From NCBI RefSeq assembly GCF_017874425.1, contig NZ_JAGGLL010000005.1, positions 62,001-126,000 on the forward strand: a stretch of 64,000 nucleotides of DNA, in the 5' to 3' direction. The first letter of the stretch is position 1. Every line of letters starts with the position of its first letter. The notes under the pieces are model-generated. The model was given only the letters and a program-made list of their open reading frames with translations. It was not told where the DNA came from and did no database searches. The DNA is from Clostridium punense (GTDB lineage Bacteria; Bacillota; Clostridia; Clostridiales; Clostridiaceae). Shown in pieces: positions 36,395 to 45,631 of the stretch. Position numbers and translations under genes: made by a program.

Positions 36395-36557
36395 TAGGCA
36401 TCTTCAAAAAATAAATAAGTCAATCTGCTCGTCTATTTTGTGCTATACTGCGTCAACAGAACCCTTTGATAGCCCCACTATCTGCGGAACCTATTTCCTT
36501 GTCTATCACAAAATAGCCTTCACATCTTTGACTTGTTATTTATTTTCAGATGCCTTA
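36395..36557 (+). repeat. MITE family 1, 163-bp class
   Basis: A full copy whose right end overlaps the 3' end of the polymerase gene. The last codons and stop of that gene (36536-36557) are MITE sequence. Confidence 0.9.
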
Positions 36558-37759
36558 CTATTTTTCACAATAGTAACTCCATAACCTAAAAATATCCAAT
36601 ACACTGTAGCCACAAAGTTTGCCACATAAAGCATATTAGCTTCAACAAAGTTTATTACATAAATAGCTATGGTAAGAGCAAAGATAGATGCTAAAATCTT
36701 CTTTTCTACATTATTTACTTTGTATTTAACTAAAGTTTTATACATAAGAGCACTAATGAAAATAAAGAAGACTAGTATTAATAATAGGGCAATTCCACCA
36801 TTGCTTACTGCAGTTTGAATGTAAATATTGTGCATAGCCCCTCCTTCTATACCTGGAAGTGGCTTGGTTGCGACTTTTTTAACCTCTTCTACTACATTAC
36901 TAACTCCTACTCCATAGAAAAAGTTGCTTTTCACTACCTTAAGTCCTTGTGACCATAATGAAAGCCTTCCTCCGAAGAATCCTAAGCCCTCACTCTTATT
37001 TACAAGATATCCTCCCCATCTAGAGAGAATAAAGGCACCTAGACCTCCACCTAGTGCTAGATATATTACATAGGTGAATCTATGTCTTTGGGATTTTATT
37101 AGTACAAATAAATATACTATAGCATAGGCAAGTAGTCCTACCATAGCTCCTCTTCCCTTTGACATATTTAGTACTATGAGTTGAATTCCTATGTTGAAAA
37201 AATAAAAAATCACACCAATTTTATTTGTAACCTTTAATTTTAAAATCAATAAAGTAATTATAATAGACAAACAGGCTACTAAAGCTTCTGTATTAGAACC
37301 TGTATAAACTCCAGTGTAGGCTCCGTAAGGAGTCATCCCGTAGCGCTCTTTCATAAATACAAAATTTATATCCAAAGCGTACATTACTAAAGTGACAAAG
37401 GAAGCTACAAAACTTATTATTATATAAGTTTTACATAAGGTACTTAACTCCTTAACAACTACATATTTGTTATTGATTCTAACCTCACTAAAGAGTATAA
37501 AAAACTGAATCCAAAGTGAAGCCCAAAGCTTTAAGTTTCCTACTTTTCCTTTCATAAGGAATATGGTAACAAAACCAAGAAGGAAAAATATAACCAAAGG
37601 GTACTTATACCTTTTAATAGCTAAGGTTCCATCCTTCTTAAATTCTAAAAACATTATAGCCACTGCCCAACCTAGCAGTAAGAAATTTGTTAAGGTACTA
37701 AACCTAGGAATCTTAGCTAAGAATGTAGTATAAATTAAGGTAATTATGATAAAAACCAT
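36536..37759 (-). CDS. O-antigen ligase / polymerase family protein
   Basis: A ~407-residue membrane protein with about 10-12 helices, a TNTEALVA loop, SKGRGAM signature and the periplasmic YGVGVSNVVEEV segment. Role: polymerising or transferring undecaprenyl-linked glycan. The final ~7 residues (KASENK) and stop codon come from the inserted MITE. The ATG at 37759 lacks a ribosome site; a strong AGGAGGGG lies ~45 nt upstream in an open frame with no ATG, GTG or TTG at proper spacing, so the true N-terminus (possibly from ATA or ATT) is uncertain. Followed upstream by Wzz. Confidence 0.85.
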   Translation of the reverse strand: MVFIIITLIYTTFLAKIPRFSTLTNFLLLGWAVAIMFLEFKKDGTLAIKRYKYPLVIFFLLGFVTIFLMKGKVGNLKLWASLWIQFFILFSEVRINNKYVVVKELSTLCKTYIIISFVASFVTLVMYALDINFVFMKERYGMTPYGAYTGVYTGSNTEALVACLSIIITLLILKLKVTNKIGVIFYFFNIGIQLIVLNMSKGRGAMVGLLAYAIVYLFVLIKSQRHRFTYVIYLALGGGLGAFILSRWGGYLVNKSEGLGFFGGRLSLWSQGLKVVKSNFFYGVGVSNVVEEVKKVATKPLPGIEGGAMHNIYIQTAVSNGGIALLLILVFFIFISALMYKTLVKYKVNNVEKKILASIFALTIAIYVINFVEANMLYVANFVATVYWIFLGYGVTIVKNSKASENK

Positions 37760-37837
37760 TTTAAAGTTTAATTTTTGCTTAGCAATAGAAATATATATTA
37801 GAATCCCCTCCTAACACAAAATAAAGATATTTCCTCT

Positions 37838-38611
37838 TTATTTAACATTTTTCAGAAAATCCCATCCAAAGACTATAGCCAAGCCTAATATTACTCCTCC
37901 TGCAAGTCCCATAACACCATACTTTTTCTTACTTGGAACTACTTCATCGATTTTATCTAAAGAACCAACTGGAGTTAACAGTTTTGCACTTTCCTTTTCT
38001 AGCTTCATTCTTGATATTTCATCCACAGTAAAGCTATAAGAGGTTTCTGAAGCCTTCATATCCTTTAAAATTTCAAGCTTTTTATCTAGTTCCTTAATTC
38101 GATCATCATAATACCTAGTTTTCTCTTGTGTCATAGTTAAATCCATGGTATTTTTATATGCATTTATTAAATCCACTACTTGCTTCTCACTACTACCAGT
38201 AGCTGTAAAGGTTATTTTTCTTACATAATCATTAACTGTGGTATTTAGCTCCTCTGCTTTAACTGTAACCATGGATTTTGCCCAATTAGTTACATTCTCC
38301 TTAGAGGCTTCTTTGCCTTTATTACTTTCACTATATAAAGTCTTTAAAGTATCATTTTTAGCAAGATTTTCATTAAACTCATAAGATTTTGCAATCTTAT
38401 CTCCAGCCATAAATATTCCACCTTGCTGAGCAAATTCAGCTTTAGTAGTATAAGTAACAGGCTTAGAAGTAGCATACCAAAGGGCTGCTGCCGTACATAT
38501 AATAGTTGTAGCTAAAATAATAAACTTACCCTTAAATATTAAGTTTAATATATCTTTTAATTCTATAGAGTCTTCCTTGTAATACAGTTCTAAATATTCT
38601 TTTTCCTTCAT
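37838..38611 (-). CDS. Wzz/CapA-type polysaccharide chain-length regulator
   Basis: About 257 residues. Two transmembrane segments (near residues 30-48 and 233-252) flank an extracytoplasmic, partly coiled-coil domain. The N-terminal pattern LKDILNLIFKGKFIILATT and the C-terminal Pro-rich entry to TM2 (VVPSKKKYGVMGLAGG) are typical of polysaccharide co-polymerases. No Walker motifs, so no kinase domain; no partner tyrosine kinase is present in the window. ATG 38611 is preceded by GGAGG. Confidence 0.85.
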   Translation of the reverse strand: MKEKEYLELYYKEDSIELKDILNLIFKGKFIILATTIICTAAALWYATSKPVTYTTKAEFAQQGGIFMAGDKIAKSYEFNENLAKNDTLKTLYSESNKGKEASKENVTNWAKSMVTVKAEELNTTVNDYVRKITFTATGSSEKQVVDLINAYKNTMDLTMTQEKTRYYDDRIKELDKKLEILKDMKASETSYSFTVDEISRMKLEKESAKLLTPVGSLDKIDEVVPSKKKYGVMGLAGGVILGLAIVFGWDFLKNVK

Positions 38612-38627
38612 GTTATCCTCCAAGTTA

Positions 38628-39650
38628 TTATACTTCTCTACAGTACTCTTTTAATTCTTTTTCTATGATTTTTATATCTTCATCAGCTTCATATTTTTTA
38701 TATAAAGCCACATTTTTTATTGATATGTCTGGATTAAAACCTTGTCTTTTTCTTACATGATGTTTCTCGTCTATATCTAAGAAATTTAAAATCCTCTTAA
38801 GAGTTTCATCGTAGTTTAGAACAGCTTCTTCAAAAGTTATTCTAAGCACTCTTTCTGGATCATCTGTGTGGTATTTTTGATGCTCTCTTAACTTTCTATA
38901 CCAAGTAATATAAGTGTTTAAATCATGGGTAGGTATCCAGCTTTCTTTCCAGCCATATTTATTAGCCACATATAAGTCTCTTGGATCTCTATCCACTACT
39001 ATAACCTTAATATCATCAAAGTAGTTTAAATACCTTCCGATATTTGCTGGCGGCACTAATTGGTCTGCCACTAAATACTCATACTTAAACTCCTCATCGA
39101 TGGAGTTAAATAACTCTCTAGTATAATTTTTAGTTTTCTCATGAAAATCCTCACGAGGATAAGAGAAATACATAGTTTTCTTAGGAGTTTGAGCAACTAT
39201 TTCCGTATCTTTAGGATTATTAAATAATTTTCTAAATCTAGGGTATAGCTTATACGCAAAAAAAGTGTAAACTGGATTTGCTTCTATGGAATGTTGCTCC
39301 CAATACCCTTGCCAAGATAAGTCTATAAGAGAATCAATGTATTTGTAGGATATTTCCTTAAACTTACCATGAAAGAAGCCTTCATATCTTTTTGCAAGGG
39401 CATTTCCTGAATGATAATCTACTATATCTTTAAATCTACGTATAGCAATATCGGAATTCATTCTATGATGGTTATCAACAAGGGCACACTCTAGAGTAGA
39501 AACCCCATCATAATCTTGAAGAAATCTAAATTCGTATTCTCCTAAGGAGTTGCAATTATCAAATTCCTTTAATAAGTCTGTTATTACGCTAGAACCTGTT
39601 CCCCCATAGCTTGCACAGGTTACCATTTTATGATATCTTTTTTCACTCAT
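38628..39650 (-). CDS. sulfotransferase family protein
   Basis: 340 residues. The PAPS 5'-phosphosulfate loop is seen as SYGGTGSSVITDLL (residues 14-27) and the 3'-phosphate site as VVDRDPRDLYVANKYGW (about 220-236). It would transfer sulfate to a sugar or other acceptor of the surface glycan. Sulfation is uncommon in clostridial glycans. It sits between the GT2 and Wzz genes, 16 nt from Wzz. Its N-terminus has GG-x-GSS, fitting the family, but acceptor identity is unknown. Confidence 0.78.
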   Translation of the reverse strand: MSEKRYHKMVTCASYGGTGSSVITDLLKEFDNCNSLGEYEFRFLQDYDGVSTLECALVDNHHRMNSDIAIRRFKDIVDYHSGNALAKRYEGFFHGKFKEISYKYIDSLIDLSWQGYWEQHSIEANPVYTFFAYKLYPRFRKLFNNPKDTEIVAQTPKKTMYFSYPREDFHEKTKNYTRELFNSIDEEFKYEYLVADQLVPPANIGRYLNYFDDIKVIVVDRDPRDLYVANKYGWKESWIPTHDLNTYITWYRKLREHQKYHTDDPERVLRITFEEAVLNYDETLKRILNFLDIDEKHHVRKRQGFNPDISIKNVALYKKYEADEDIKIIEKELKEYCREV

Positions 39651-39676
39651 ATAATTAACCTCTTTCTTTAATAGCT

Positions 39677-39725
39677 TAAGGCATCTGAAAACAAATTGAC
39701 TTACTTATTTTTTGATGATGCCTAA
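39677..39725. repeat. MITE family 1, 49-bp deletion derivative
   Basis: TAAGGCATCTGAAAA joined directly to CAAATTGACTTACTTATTTT and GATGATGCCTAA. Both tips of the element remain and the whole core is lost. Its right end supplies the last codons of the GT2 gene. Confidence 0.8.
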
Positions 39726-40730
39726 TATCTTTGCACAGTAGAAATATAAAAACTTTGAGAACTGAAATATACTTATTTCTACCTTCTTAAAAGTTCCTAT
39801 TACATTTTTTACTCTGCCTAGATCTATATCTTTAAGATTTATATCTAGTTCTTTTATTCGCTTTATTGCCTTAAAAGACTGTAATAGGCTATACTCACCA
39901 AAGACCTTTTTCACAGATCCTAAGAATATATTTACATAATCAAAGTCTATGTAGATACTGATTTTTTCTATTTCCTCATTGCTTATATTAATAGAATTTT
40001 TATTTACATAGTTATAAAAGCTTCTATTGGTTTTTAAAGCATCTAAGTACTTAGGAGAAAACTTTGAGTGCATAGCAGAGGTATTTCTATTTATTATATC
40101 TGTGTAGTCCTCTGTAACACTAATAACTTTCTTTGCATTAAAAAGGCATTTCCCAATAAACTCTATATCCTCTCCAAAGGCCATTCCTTCAGAGTAATAT
40201 ATGTTATTATCTCTTAACATTGGTCCAGAGTAAAGAGCATTACCTGTACAAATCCAAATCTCTTTACTAAGCTTCTTCTTTAAAGCTTCATAACCCGGCA
40301 CCGGCTCAGATAAGTAACCTAAATGATCTTTATACTTATCAATAGGCGGCTTACTATAATCATCAAATTCTTCATAACCTGTGTGGCATATGTCCGCACC
40401 ATATTCTTCTGCTTTTGCCACCATATTCTCAATAGCTTCAAGCTTTAGCTTGTCATCTCCATCTAAAAGAAGTACATAATCTCCCTTAGCTTCCCTAAGG
40501 CCAATATTTCTAGCCTTGCTAACCCCTCCATTTTTCACATCAAAAACCCTATAGGTAAGAGTCTTGCCTTTAATGTAATCATTTATCCTTTGAAGGCTAT
40601 TATCCGTAGAACCATCATTAATTATTATAACCTCAATGTTTCTATAGGTTTGGTTTTCTAAAGATTCCAAGTTGTATAATATATAGTCTTCTAAATTGTA
40701 AACAGGAACTATTATACTTACTAATTTCAT
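39705..40730 (-). CDS. glycosyltransferase family 2
   Basis: A 341-residue GT-A enzyme: SIIVPVYNLEDYILYNLESL start, INDGSTDNS, GGVSKARNIG and the DGDD metal site (DXD), all intact. It extends the exopolysaccharide repeat unit on the cytoplasmic side. TAGGAGGAAG precedes the ATG. The last residues (GIIKK) and the stop codon are contributed by the 49-bp MITE derivative, so the native C-terminus was slightly different. Donor unknown. Confidence 0.9.
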   Translation of the reverse strand: MKLVSIIVPVYNLEDYILYNLESLENQTYRNIEVIIINDGSTDNSLQRINDYIKGKTLTYRVFDVKNGGVSKARNIGLREAKGDYVLLLDGDDKLKLEAIENMVAKAEEYGADICHTGYEEFDDYSKPPIDKYKDHLGYLSEPVPGYEALKKKLSKEIWICTGNALYSGPMLRDNNIYYSEGMAFGEDIEFIGKCLFNAKKVISVTEDYTDIINRNTSAMHSKFSPKYLDALKTNRSFYNYVNKNSINISNEEIEKISIYIDFDYVNIFLGSVKKVFGEYSLLQSFKAIKRIKELDINLKDIDLGRVKNVIGTFKKVEISIFQFSKFLYFYCAKILGIIKK

Positions 40731-40844
40731 AACTTCCTCCTAGCATTTAGGTTATAGCCTAACATTTTTCATTATATGTCATTTCCTTTAGATTTTCAAT
40801 GTTCGCAATACCTATCAATAAGTTATTATGTGCAGTTTAGATAT

Positions 40845-41024
40845 TAGGCATCTTCAAAAAATAAATAAGTCAATCTGCTCGTCTATTTTGTGATATACTG
40901 CGTCAACAGAACCCTTAGATAGCCCCACTATCTGCGGAACCTGTTTCCTTGCCTGCACAAGCCCGCTTGTGAACACAAAATATCCTTCACATCTTGGACT
41001 TGTTATTTATTTTCAGATGCCTTA
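40845..41024 (+). repeat. MITE family 1, 180-bp class
   Basis: A full copy. Its right edge provides the TAA stop of the acyltransferase gene (41022-41024). Confidence 0.9.
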
Positions 41025-42059
41025 TACAGTTTTTTTATTTACTAATACCTTACCTGTTACCAATTCAATTATCCTCTTATAAATCATACTTAAAGCAGTT
41101 ATTATGAAAAAATATAGGAAAAAACTAAAAATGGGCATGTCTTTATTTATAATATTATAATTATAAATAAAAACTCCTTCAAATAAGTACAGATAAAAAG
41201 ATATTGAGCCTATATAATCTAACAGATAAATATATTTTTTAAAGCTATAAATAATAAGTATAGTACTAATAAGTACTACCGCAACCGAAAAATTATAAAG
41301 CATGTATAGGTTATTATTTGTATTAATATTTCCATAAATAAGATATATGAAAATTACAGTAATAAGATTGATAAAAATAATTTTACTTTTACTATTAACT
41401 ATAGTTCTGAGCCTTTCTCCATATGCTCCAACTAATACTCCTATGGGAAACCAAAAACTATGGACTGCACATTGATAATAATACATAGAGAAAGGCTCTC
41501 TGTTCATTTGACTATAAAAAATTATAGAAAATAAAAATAAAATACTTATTCTTAAAGCCTTATATTTATTAAAATAAAATACTATGCCAAAAACTATATA
41601 CCAACTTAATATAAACTGAATATACCACATAGTGCCATCAAATCTAGTTAAGTTATCTATACCTAAAATATTTTTTAAAATATATATTTTAGAATACTCC
41701 TTATTTAAGAAAAACCTATCATATAGTAGAAAGATTCCAGTAATTAAGCTATAGGGTATAAGTACTGTAACTATCCTCTTCTTCCAATAGCTAAAAGTAA
41801 TCCCTTTCTTTTCTGAAGATTTATAAAGCCCATATCCTGAAATTAATAGAAATATACATACCCCATTGGCTCCTAAGAGGTTTAGAATGGGATTATGTAT
41901 TTCTGCTACCCTAGAAAGATGCCCAAAAATAACAAGCAATATTGCAATACCCTTTATTTGAGAAGTTACTGTATAGCTATCAACCTTATAATTCTTTTTA
42001 TTTAAAAACACCATAGCAAAAAATAGTATTACTATCCAAAGCAAGTAACTTGATTTCAT
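41022..42059 (-). CDS. acyltransferase 3 family membrane protein
   Basis: About 345 residues and ten hydrophobic helices. Family motifs are QIKGIAILLVIFGHLSR (with the catalytic His), ISGYGLY and GTMWYIQFILSWY. It O-acetylates or otherwise acylates surface sugars. The start is ATG 42059, preceded by AAAAGGTGG. The stop codon TAA is the edge of the adjacent MITE, so insertion was at or just before the original stop. Confidence 0.88.
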   Translation of the reverse strand: MKSSYLLWIVILFFAMVFLNKKNYKVDSYTVTSQIKGIAILLVIFGHLSRVAEIHNPILNLLGANGVCIFLLISGYGLYKSSEKKGITFSYWKKRIVTVLIPYSLITGIFLLYDRFFLNKEYSKIYILKNILGIDNLTRFDGTMWYIQFILSWYIVFGIVFYFNKYKALRISILFLFSIIFYSQMNREPFSMYYYQCAVHSFWFPIGVLVGAYGERLRTIVNSKSKIIFINLITVIFIYLIYGNINTNNNLYMLYNFSVAVVLISTILIIYSFKKYIYLLDYIGSISFYLYLFEGVFIYNYNIINKDMPIFSFFLYFFIITALSMIYKRIIELVTGKVLVNKKTV

Positions 42060-42181
42060 AAGTATCCACCTTTTCAAAGTATTTTAATATAGTTATTATA
42101 CCCTATTAGCAATAAATGACAACGATGATTTTAAAACCTAATAAAACTGAATATCTTTATATAAAATAAATCCCTATAAAA

Positions 42182-42212
42182 AACACTATAAAACCAATAA
42201 GTTTCATAGTGC
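42182..42212 (-). terminator. stem-loop terminator downstream of the second licC
   Basis: ACACTATAAAAC / GTTTCATAGTG imperfect stem in the gap between the 42244 gene stop and the acyltransferase start. Confidence 0.5.
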
Positions 42213-42243
42213 TTTAGTAAATTATAAATTCCTAATGTAAAAA

Positions 42244-42939
42244 TTAAACTAATTTATTTCCCTGTAAATATTCTTCTGCTTTTTTTAAATCTTCTAAGGA
42301 ATCAATTTCAAACCAATCATTAGAATCTATTTTATTAATATAAACATTTAGTTTTGTCATTATCTCACTAACTACATCATCCCAATATACGTTATCAAAG
42401 TTTCCTCCCCCAATAACCTTTTCAAGTTGCTTTTTAATTAAAGCACCATCTTCCTTACTCCAATAGGAAACCCCTGACATGATGTAATCCGTTCCAGGTC
42501 CAACCTCTAGGGTATAAACCTTATTATTTTCATCAAACTTTACCTTCCATTCCTTCAGGAAGTCTTCTTTGATTCCTGAGAAGTAAGTTGAAGTCTTAGG
42601 ACTTTCTTCAAAGTAATTTCTTACCATATACACATCTGCTTCTGTAACATAAGCATCTGCAAGGTAATCCCTTACTAAATACATGGTGTACACATTATTG
42701 TATAAATCATATTTATCATTATGTATTAGTTTTACTCCGTACTTTTCTTTAAGATATTCAAATTTCTCACTTAAATATCCCGTTACTACTATTATGTCAT
42801 CTATACCTTTTTCCCTTAAAAACTTTATTTGTCTTTCAGCCATTGGCTCTCCTAATACCTTAACTAGTGATTTAGGAATATTATCTGTTAAAGGTCTAAG
42901 TCTTGTACCCATCCCTGCTGCCAAAATAATAGCTCTCAT
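42244..42939 (-). CDS. LicC-type CTP:phosphocholine/aminoethylphosphonate nucleotidyltransferase (2)
   Basis: 231 residues, strongly similar over its full length to the 31033 enzyme (AAGMGTRLRPLTDNIPKSLV, HNDKYDLYNNVYTMYLVRDY, YWDDVV). It has an ordinary AAGGAGTG site, unlike the 31033 gene. It lies downstream of the pepM-ppd-phnW operon, so it is the better candidate for making CMP-2-aminoethylphosphonate; this is inferred from position only. Confidence 0.85.
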   Translation of the reverse strand: MRAIILAAGMGTRLRPLTDNIPKSLVKVLGEPMAERQIKFLREKGIDDIIVVTGYLSEKFEYLKEKYGVKLIHNDKYDLYNNVYTMYLVRDYLADAYVTEADVYMVRNYFEESPKTSTYFSGIKEDFLKEWKVKFDENNKVYTLEVGPGTDYIMSGVSYWSKEDGALIKKQLEKVIGGGNFDNVYWDDVVSEIMTKLNVYINKIDSNDWFEIDSLEDLKKAEEYLQGNKLV

Positions 42940-43237
42940 CTATGTTCACTCCTTATATATCAATATAATGTATACTTCAATTACTTTATTTAGTATTATA
43001 ACAAACACTGCTAATTATATCACTATTTTCCCCTATTCGCTTTAAAAAGACTTATTTTTTTTATAAAAACAAGTATTTTTTAGCTTAAAACTTTAATTTT
43101 ACATTATATAATCACCAAGTTCTTTTTAAAATTTATCTTTGGATGAAAATTTGGCTTGAGCAAGGGCATTTTGTAATTAGAAGTTTTTGTTACCTTAAAG
43201 AATAGGATGTAACTATTCTTTAAAATCTCGTTAAAAT

Positions 43238-43295
43238 ACCCTGATAATTAACCAATCCCTTGTTGTATAAAGGACTATCATTAATCATCAGGGTA
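43238..43295 (-). terminator. stem-loop terminator of the phosphonate operon
   Basis: TACCCTGATAATTA / TAATCATCAGGGTA long-looped hairpin downstream of phnW. The rest of the 435-bp gap 42940-43374 holds only the licC promoter region. Confidence 0.65.
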
Positions 43296-43374
43296 GTTTG
43301 ATAAAATTATTCTAAATATAGGCACTTGATTTTGCTACTTGAACAAATCAGGTAGCTAAAGTTCTAAAGTACTA

Positions 43375-44481
43375 TTAAATATAGTTTATGGTTTTTAAGT
43401 ACGCCTCAAGAGCAGCTAAGAAACCTTCCATATCCTTATAGTCTATTTGCCCAATGTTAGCAATTCTAAAGGTATCTGCATCAGATACTTTTCCTGGGTA
43501 AATAGTGAAGCCTCTTTCATAAAGGTAATCATGCATAGCATCGAAGCTATAGCCTTCTACCTTAGGCTCTATAATTGATGTAATAAGCTTAGAGTGATTT
43601 TCTTCCTTAACTAAGTGCACAAGACCTAATCTGTCTAGCCCAGCAAGTAGAGTATCACAGCTTCTTACATATCTTTCATGTCTTTTTTCAATAGTTTCTT
43701 CTTTAGCTTCAACAATTGCTTGTTTTAAAGCATAAAGTATTTGCACTGGTGGAGTAAATCTCATTTGATAGTTCTTAATGAAATACTCGTATTGCTTAAA
43801 TAAGTTTAGATACACGTTTCTTGGCTTTAATTCCTTAGTTTTTAATAGTGCTTCTAAGTTTGCAATAACAAAGCTAACCCCAGCCATACCTTGAATACAC
43901 TTATTTGAGCTTGAAGCTAAGTAAGTTATATTCATTTTTTTCATATCAATAGGAATTCCAGCATAAGAACTCATTGCATCCACAATTAAATCTATATTAT
44001 GCTTTTTGCAAAGTTGTCCAAGTCTTGCTACATCATTTAGTAATCCTGTAGTAGTTTCATGGTGAATTACAGCTAAGTGACTGATTTTATCTGGGGAGTT
44101 TTTAATAACTCCTTCTAACTTTTCATAGTCTATAGCATCCACTGTAGAGCTCTTAAATTCTATGAACTTAAGTCCATAAGCTTCAGCAATCTCACACATT
44201 CTCTTACCATAAGCACCGTTATTAATAATAACAACAGTATCTTCACCTACTACAGAACTAAGCATAGCTTCAACTGCAGCAGTTCCAGAACCACCAAATA
44301 GTACTGTAGTATATTCTTCATTGTTTCCTACAAAGTTTGTAAGCTCTTTAGAAACAAACTCCATAACATCCCCAAACTCTTGCTCTCTTGGGCAAATATC
44401 TGCAACCACTTGAGCAAACTTTACAGTATCAGTAGTAGTAGCAGGACCTGGATTTAATAACACATTTCTTTTAACTTCCAT
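43375..44481 (-). CDS. phnW: 2-aminoethylphosphonate:pyruvate aminotransferase
   Basis: About 368 residues, a fold-type I PLP aminotransferase. N-terminus VLLNPGPATTTDTVK, the binding loop GGSGTAAVEAML, PLP aspartate in IVDAMSSYAGIP and the Schiff-base lysine in SSSNKCIQG. In a biosynthetic setting it runs in reverse, aminating phosphonoacetaldehyde to 2-aminoethylphosphonate. The start at 44481 follows GGGAGAG and overlaps the ppd end region. Third step of the operon 46930-43375. Confidence 0.92.
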   Translation of the reverse strand: MEVKRNVLLNPGPATTTDTVKFAQVVADICPREQEFGDVMEFVSKELTNFVGNNEEYTTVLFGGSGTAAVEAMLSSVVGEDTVVIINNGAYGKRMCEIAEAYGLKFIEFKSSTVDAIDYEKLEGVIKNSPDKISHLAVIHHETTTGLLNDVARLGQLCKKHNIDLIVDAMSSYAGIPIDMKKMNITYLASSSNKCIQGMAGVSFVIANLEALLKTKELKPRNVYLNLFKQYEYFIKNYQMRFTPPVQILYALKQAIVEAKEETIEKRHERYVRSCDTLLAGLDRLGLVHLVKEENHSKLITSIIEPKVEGYSFDAMHDYLYERGFTIYPGKVSDADTFRIANIGQIDYKDMEGFLAALEAYLKTINYI

Positions 44482-44496
44482 AATTAACTCTCCCAT

Positions 44497-45630
44497 CTAC
44501 TTTGATAAAAATTGCATAAGAGCTAACTTGTTTTCTATTGGAGTAGTAGTTGGTCTTCCTAAATCTTTTCTAGCGCCTCCATTAACCTTAACTTCAAGTA
44601 GTGCTGGACCCTGTGCATTGTTTAATAGGGTCATAGCTTCTTTAAGTTCCTCACTAGTAGTTACTGAAAATACATTTTTATATCCGCAGCTTCTTGCAAT
44701 TCCCTGAAGGTCTATGTTAAAAGCTATAGTTGGCTGACCACCAACAGAATCATGAGCTCCATTGTTTATGATTATATGTTTAAAGTTGTTAACCTGTTGA
44801 TTTCCGATTATAGCAAGACCACCCATATGCATTAAGGTAGCTCCATCACCATCTAAACAAAATACTTTTCTTTCAGGCTTAGCTAGGGCTATTCCTAGTG
44901 CTATTTGAGCAGAATGTCCCATAGACCCTACTGTTAAGAAGTCTCTTTCATGTCCTTCTCCTCTAGCTTCTCTAAGTTCAAATAGCTCACGAGAGGCCAT
45001 ACCAGTAGTTGAAACAATAACTTCGTCCTTACCCATAGCTGAAAGTATAACTTCAATGGCTTTTTCTCTATTCATTTCAAAAGAAGTCTCTATTTTCTTT
45101 TGAAGCTTATAGGGCTCAAAAGTACCTTTTCTAACAACTAGTGCAAAAGGCTCATTAGTTGTTTTCATGTGGTTTATAGCTTTTTCTATTTTCTCTTTTG
45201 CGCTATCTACAGTATCTTCCTCTGATAAAACTTCATACTTAACACCCATAGTATCTAAAAGCTCTACAGTAACAAGACCTTGCTTTTTATGTTGAGGCTC
45301 ATCCTTTTTACCTGGCTCTCCTCTCCAGCCTATTAAAAGAAGAGATGGTATATTATAAACTAAAGCATCATTTAGAGATAATAAAGGGTTAACAATATTA
45401 CCAATCCCTGAGTTTTGCATATAAGTTAAGGCAAACTTTCCAGTAGCTAAGTGGTAACCTGAAGCCATAGCTAAGGCATTACCCTCATTAGCAGCAATTA
45501 TGTTATTGCTTTCTTCTGTATTATCCATTACATAGGCACAAAAGTCTTTTAATAGAGAATCGGGAACTCCTGTAAAGAAGTCCACTCCATTCTCTTTTAA
45601 CATGTCATAAAACAGTCCAGTATTTATCAC
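44497..45630 (-). CDS. phosphonopyruvate decarboxylase
   Basis: 377 residues, a thiamine-diphosphate enzyme. GVPDSLLKDF at the N-terminus, the EGNALAMASGYHLATGK glutamate region, and the cofactor motif GDGATLMHMGGLAIIG..NN. It decarboxylates phosphonopyruvate to phosphonoacetaldehyde, which drives the otherwise unfavourable PepM reaction. It starts one base after the pepM stop and ends just before phnW. Known gene name in other species: ppd or aepY. Confidence 0.92.
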   Translation of the reverse strand: MINTGLFYDMLKENGVDFFTGVPDSLLKDFCAYVMDNTEESNNIIAANEGNALAMASGYHLATGKFALTYMQNSGIGNIVNPLLSLNDALVYNIPSLLLIGWRGEPGKKDEPQHKKQGLVTVELLDTMGVKYEVLSEEDTVDSAKEKIEKAINHMKTTNEPFALVVRKGTFEPYKLQKKIETSFEMNREKAIEVILSAMGKDEVIVSTTGMASRELFELREARGEGHERDFLTVGSMGHSAQIALGIALAKPERKVFCLDGDGATLMHMGGLAIIGNQQVNNFKHIIINNGAHDSVGGQPTIAFNIDLQGIARSCGYKNVFSVTTSEELKEAMTLLNNAQGPALLEVKVNGGARKDLGRPTTTPIENKLALMQFLSK

Positions 45631-45631
45631 T

